Notes under the pieces: generated by a model
Database searches by the model: none
The model's input: the letters and a program-made list of their open reading frames with translations, nothing else
Told to the model about the DNA's origin: nothing
Source: an uncultured Endomicrobiia bacterium
GTDB taxonomy: Bacteria; Elusimicrobiota; Endomicrobiia; Endomicrobiales; Endomicrobiaceae
Direction of reading: 5' to 3'
DNA length: 5,174 nt
Assembly (NCBI GenBank): GCA_905236115.1
Contig: CAJOOL010000187.1
Span: 1-5,174 of the forward strand
Part shown: positions 3,902 to 5,174 of the stretch, piece by piece
How the letters are laid out: each line of letters starts with the position of its first letter
Position numbering within the stretch: the stretch's first letter is position 1
Program-made: the position numbers and the translations under genes

Positions 3902-5174
3902 ATGGCTGTAAAATCTTTTGTATTGGACACAAATGTTTTGCTGCACGACCCTGATTCTATTTTTGCTTTTAAAGATAACAAGGTTGTTATTCCTTTAACC
4001 GTTATTGAGGAACTGGATAATTTTAAAAAACTCAATGACGAACGCGGACGCGGTGCAAGACTTATATCCAGAACTCTTGACGGATTGAGAGCCAAGGGGA
4101 AACTTTCCGCAGGCGTGCCGATAAAAAACGGCGGACAGCTTGTTATAGAAATGCTGCATAAGGTGGACTTTCCCGAAGAGTTTATTGCTTCCAAAGCCGA
4201 TCACCAGATTCTTTCAACCGCACTTTATTTAAAACAAAAAGGCGAAAATGTAGTTTTTATTACGAAAGATATTAACCTTAGAATTAAGGCTGAAATTCTT
4301 GATATAACCACGCAGGATTACGAAAAGTCCAAAGTTAAAATGGACGAGATTTACAGAGGCTGGAGGGAGATAAAAGTTTCGCCTGACAAGATAGATAAAT
4401 TTTATAAAAACGGTAAAATAGAAGTTCCCAAATCGTTAAATCTTTTTCCTAACGAGTTTGTATATTTTAAAGATGAAAACGGATCTTCCAAAAGTGCATT
4501 GGGAAAATATGTTCCTAATGCAAATGCGGTTCAGCCTTTATTTCACATAAATTCACAGCCGTGGGGATTAAAACCTTTAAACATAGAACAGAGATTTGCT
4601 TTTGAACTTTTGTTGTGCAATGAAATTTCGCTTGTTACTTTGATAGGTCTTCCGGGTGCGGGGAAAACTCTTCTGGCACTGGCCGCAGGCTTGCAAAAAA
4701 CCGTTGAAGAAAGACAGTTCAGAAGACTTTACATCGCAAGGCCTATTATCCCTATGGGAAAAGATATAGGCTTTCTTCCCGGAAACAAAGAAGAGAAACT
4801 TTCTTCCTGGATGGGAGCGATAAACGATAATTTGGAATTTCTTATGGATAAAGGTCATGAAGATACGAAAGTTGAAGAAAAGATAGATTATCTTTTTTCT
4901 TCCGGGCAGATAGAAGTGGACTCGCTCACTTACATAAGAGGGCGTTCTCTTCCCAAACAATACATAATTATTGACGATGCACAGAATTTAACGCCTCACG
5001 AAATAAAAACCATTATTTCCAGAGCGGGCAACGGAACAAAAATCGTTTTAACGGGTGATCCTTATCAGATAGACAGTCCTTATCTGGATGCTTCTTCCAA
5101 CGGTCTGACATATTTGGTGGAACGTTTTAAAGGTCAGTCCGTTTACGGACATCTGTTGTTTTCCAAGAGCGAAA
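3902..5174 (+). CDS. PIN domain-PhoH family ATPase (PhoH2-like), 3' end cut by the window
   Basis: 424 codons are present and the gene runs off the window; the family is usually a little longer (about 440-470), so little is missing. Residues 1-140 are a PIN nuclease domain with the acidic residues in place: D9 in LDTNVLLHD, E36/E37 in VIEELDNF, D100 in KADHQIL and D123 in TKDINLR. A linker (about 141-225) leads to the PhoH P-loop domain: Walker A GLPGAGKT (249-256), ARPIIPMGKDIGFLPG (279-294), Walker B YIIIDDAQN (354-362) and GTKIVLTGDPYQID (378-391). Proteins of this architecture in mycobacteria act as ATP-driven RNA unwinding and sequence-preferring RNases, and are sometimes paired with a small antitoxin (PhoAT); no such small gene precedes it here. 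Walker B has Asp where Glu is common (DEAQN). The start is supported by AGGGGG just upstream. Neighbour glnA is separated by its own promoter, so no shared function is implied. Confidence 0.93.
   Translation, partial: MAVKSFVLDTNVLLHDPDSIFAFKDNKVVIPLTVIEELDNFKKLNDERGRGARLISRTLDGLRAKGKLSAGVPIKNGGQLVIEMLHKVDFPEEFIASKADHQILSTALYLKQKGENVVFITKDINLRIKAEILDITTQDYEKSKVKMDEIYRGWREIKVSPDKIDKFYKNGKIEVPKSLNLFPNEFVYFKDENGSSKSALGKYVPNANAVQPLFHINSQPWGLKPLNIEQRFAFELLLCNEISLVTLIGLPGAGKTLLALAAGLQKTVEERQFRRLYIARPIIPMGKDIGFLPGNKEEKLSSWMGAINDNLEFLMDKGHEDTKVEEKIDYLFSSGQIEVDSLTYIRGRSLPKQYIIIDDAQNLTPHEIKTIISRAGNGTKIVLTGDPYQIDSPYLDASSNGLTYLVERFKGQSVYGHLLFSKSE

Overview
The window looks like a chromosomal piece of an AT-rich, mesophilic anaerobe-type bacterium. 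The best guess is a member of the Elusimicrobiota or a similar low-GC lineage. This rests on the combination of a type IV prepilin-like protein with a FTLVELVIVIAI methylation motif, a Bacillus-like GSI-alpha glutamine synthetase and a PIN-PhoH protein, plus many short repeats packed around the pilin gene. The taxonomic call is inference; no 16S rRNA or other marker is present.

Layout. (1) Positions 1-512 (+) hold the 3' part of a very AT-rich gene resembling the nuclease-like C-terminal domains of phage or conjugative-element polyvalent proteins. It is split by an apparent one-base frameshift near an A6 run. (2) Positions 513-733 have no gene and hold a heptamer repeat and several hairpins. 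(3) Positions 734-1252 (-) encode a 172-residue prepilin-like protein with an unusually long leader, part of which is encoded by a palindromic repeat. (4) Positions 1253-1695 hold no convincing gene. They contain a second copy of that repeat flanked by octamer arrays, a 13-bp palindrome, further hairpins and a good leftward sigma70-type promoter that probably drives the pilin gene through a leader of about 390 nt. (5) Positions 1696-2082 (+) encode a small XRE-type helix-turn-helix protein with a C-terminal coiled coil, divergent from the pilin promoter. (6) Positions 2083-2315 carry a near-consensus promoter followed by a strong terminator-like hairpin ahead of glnA, which suggests attenuation or a short leader RNA. 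(7) Positions 2316-3644 (+) are glnA, complete and intact. (8) Positions 3645-3901 hold a weak terminator and the promoter of the last gene. (9) From 3902 to the window end (+) is a PIN-PhoH ATPase, cut by the edge.

The genes do not look like one operon: glnA and phoH each have their own promoter and the pilin is read the other way. glnA and phoH are housekeeping. The left third (nuclease-like remnant, repeats, pilin, XRE regulator) has the character of an accessory, recombining region. The most interesting items are the palindromic repeat that encodes part of a prepilin leader, with base-pair-preserving changes between its two copies, and the terminator-bearing leader of glnA.
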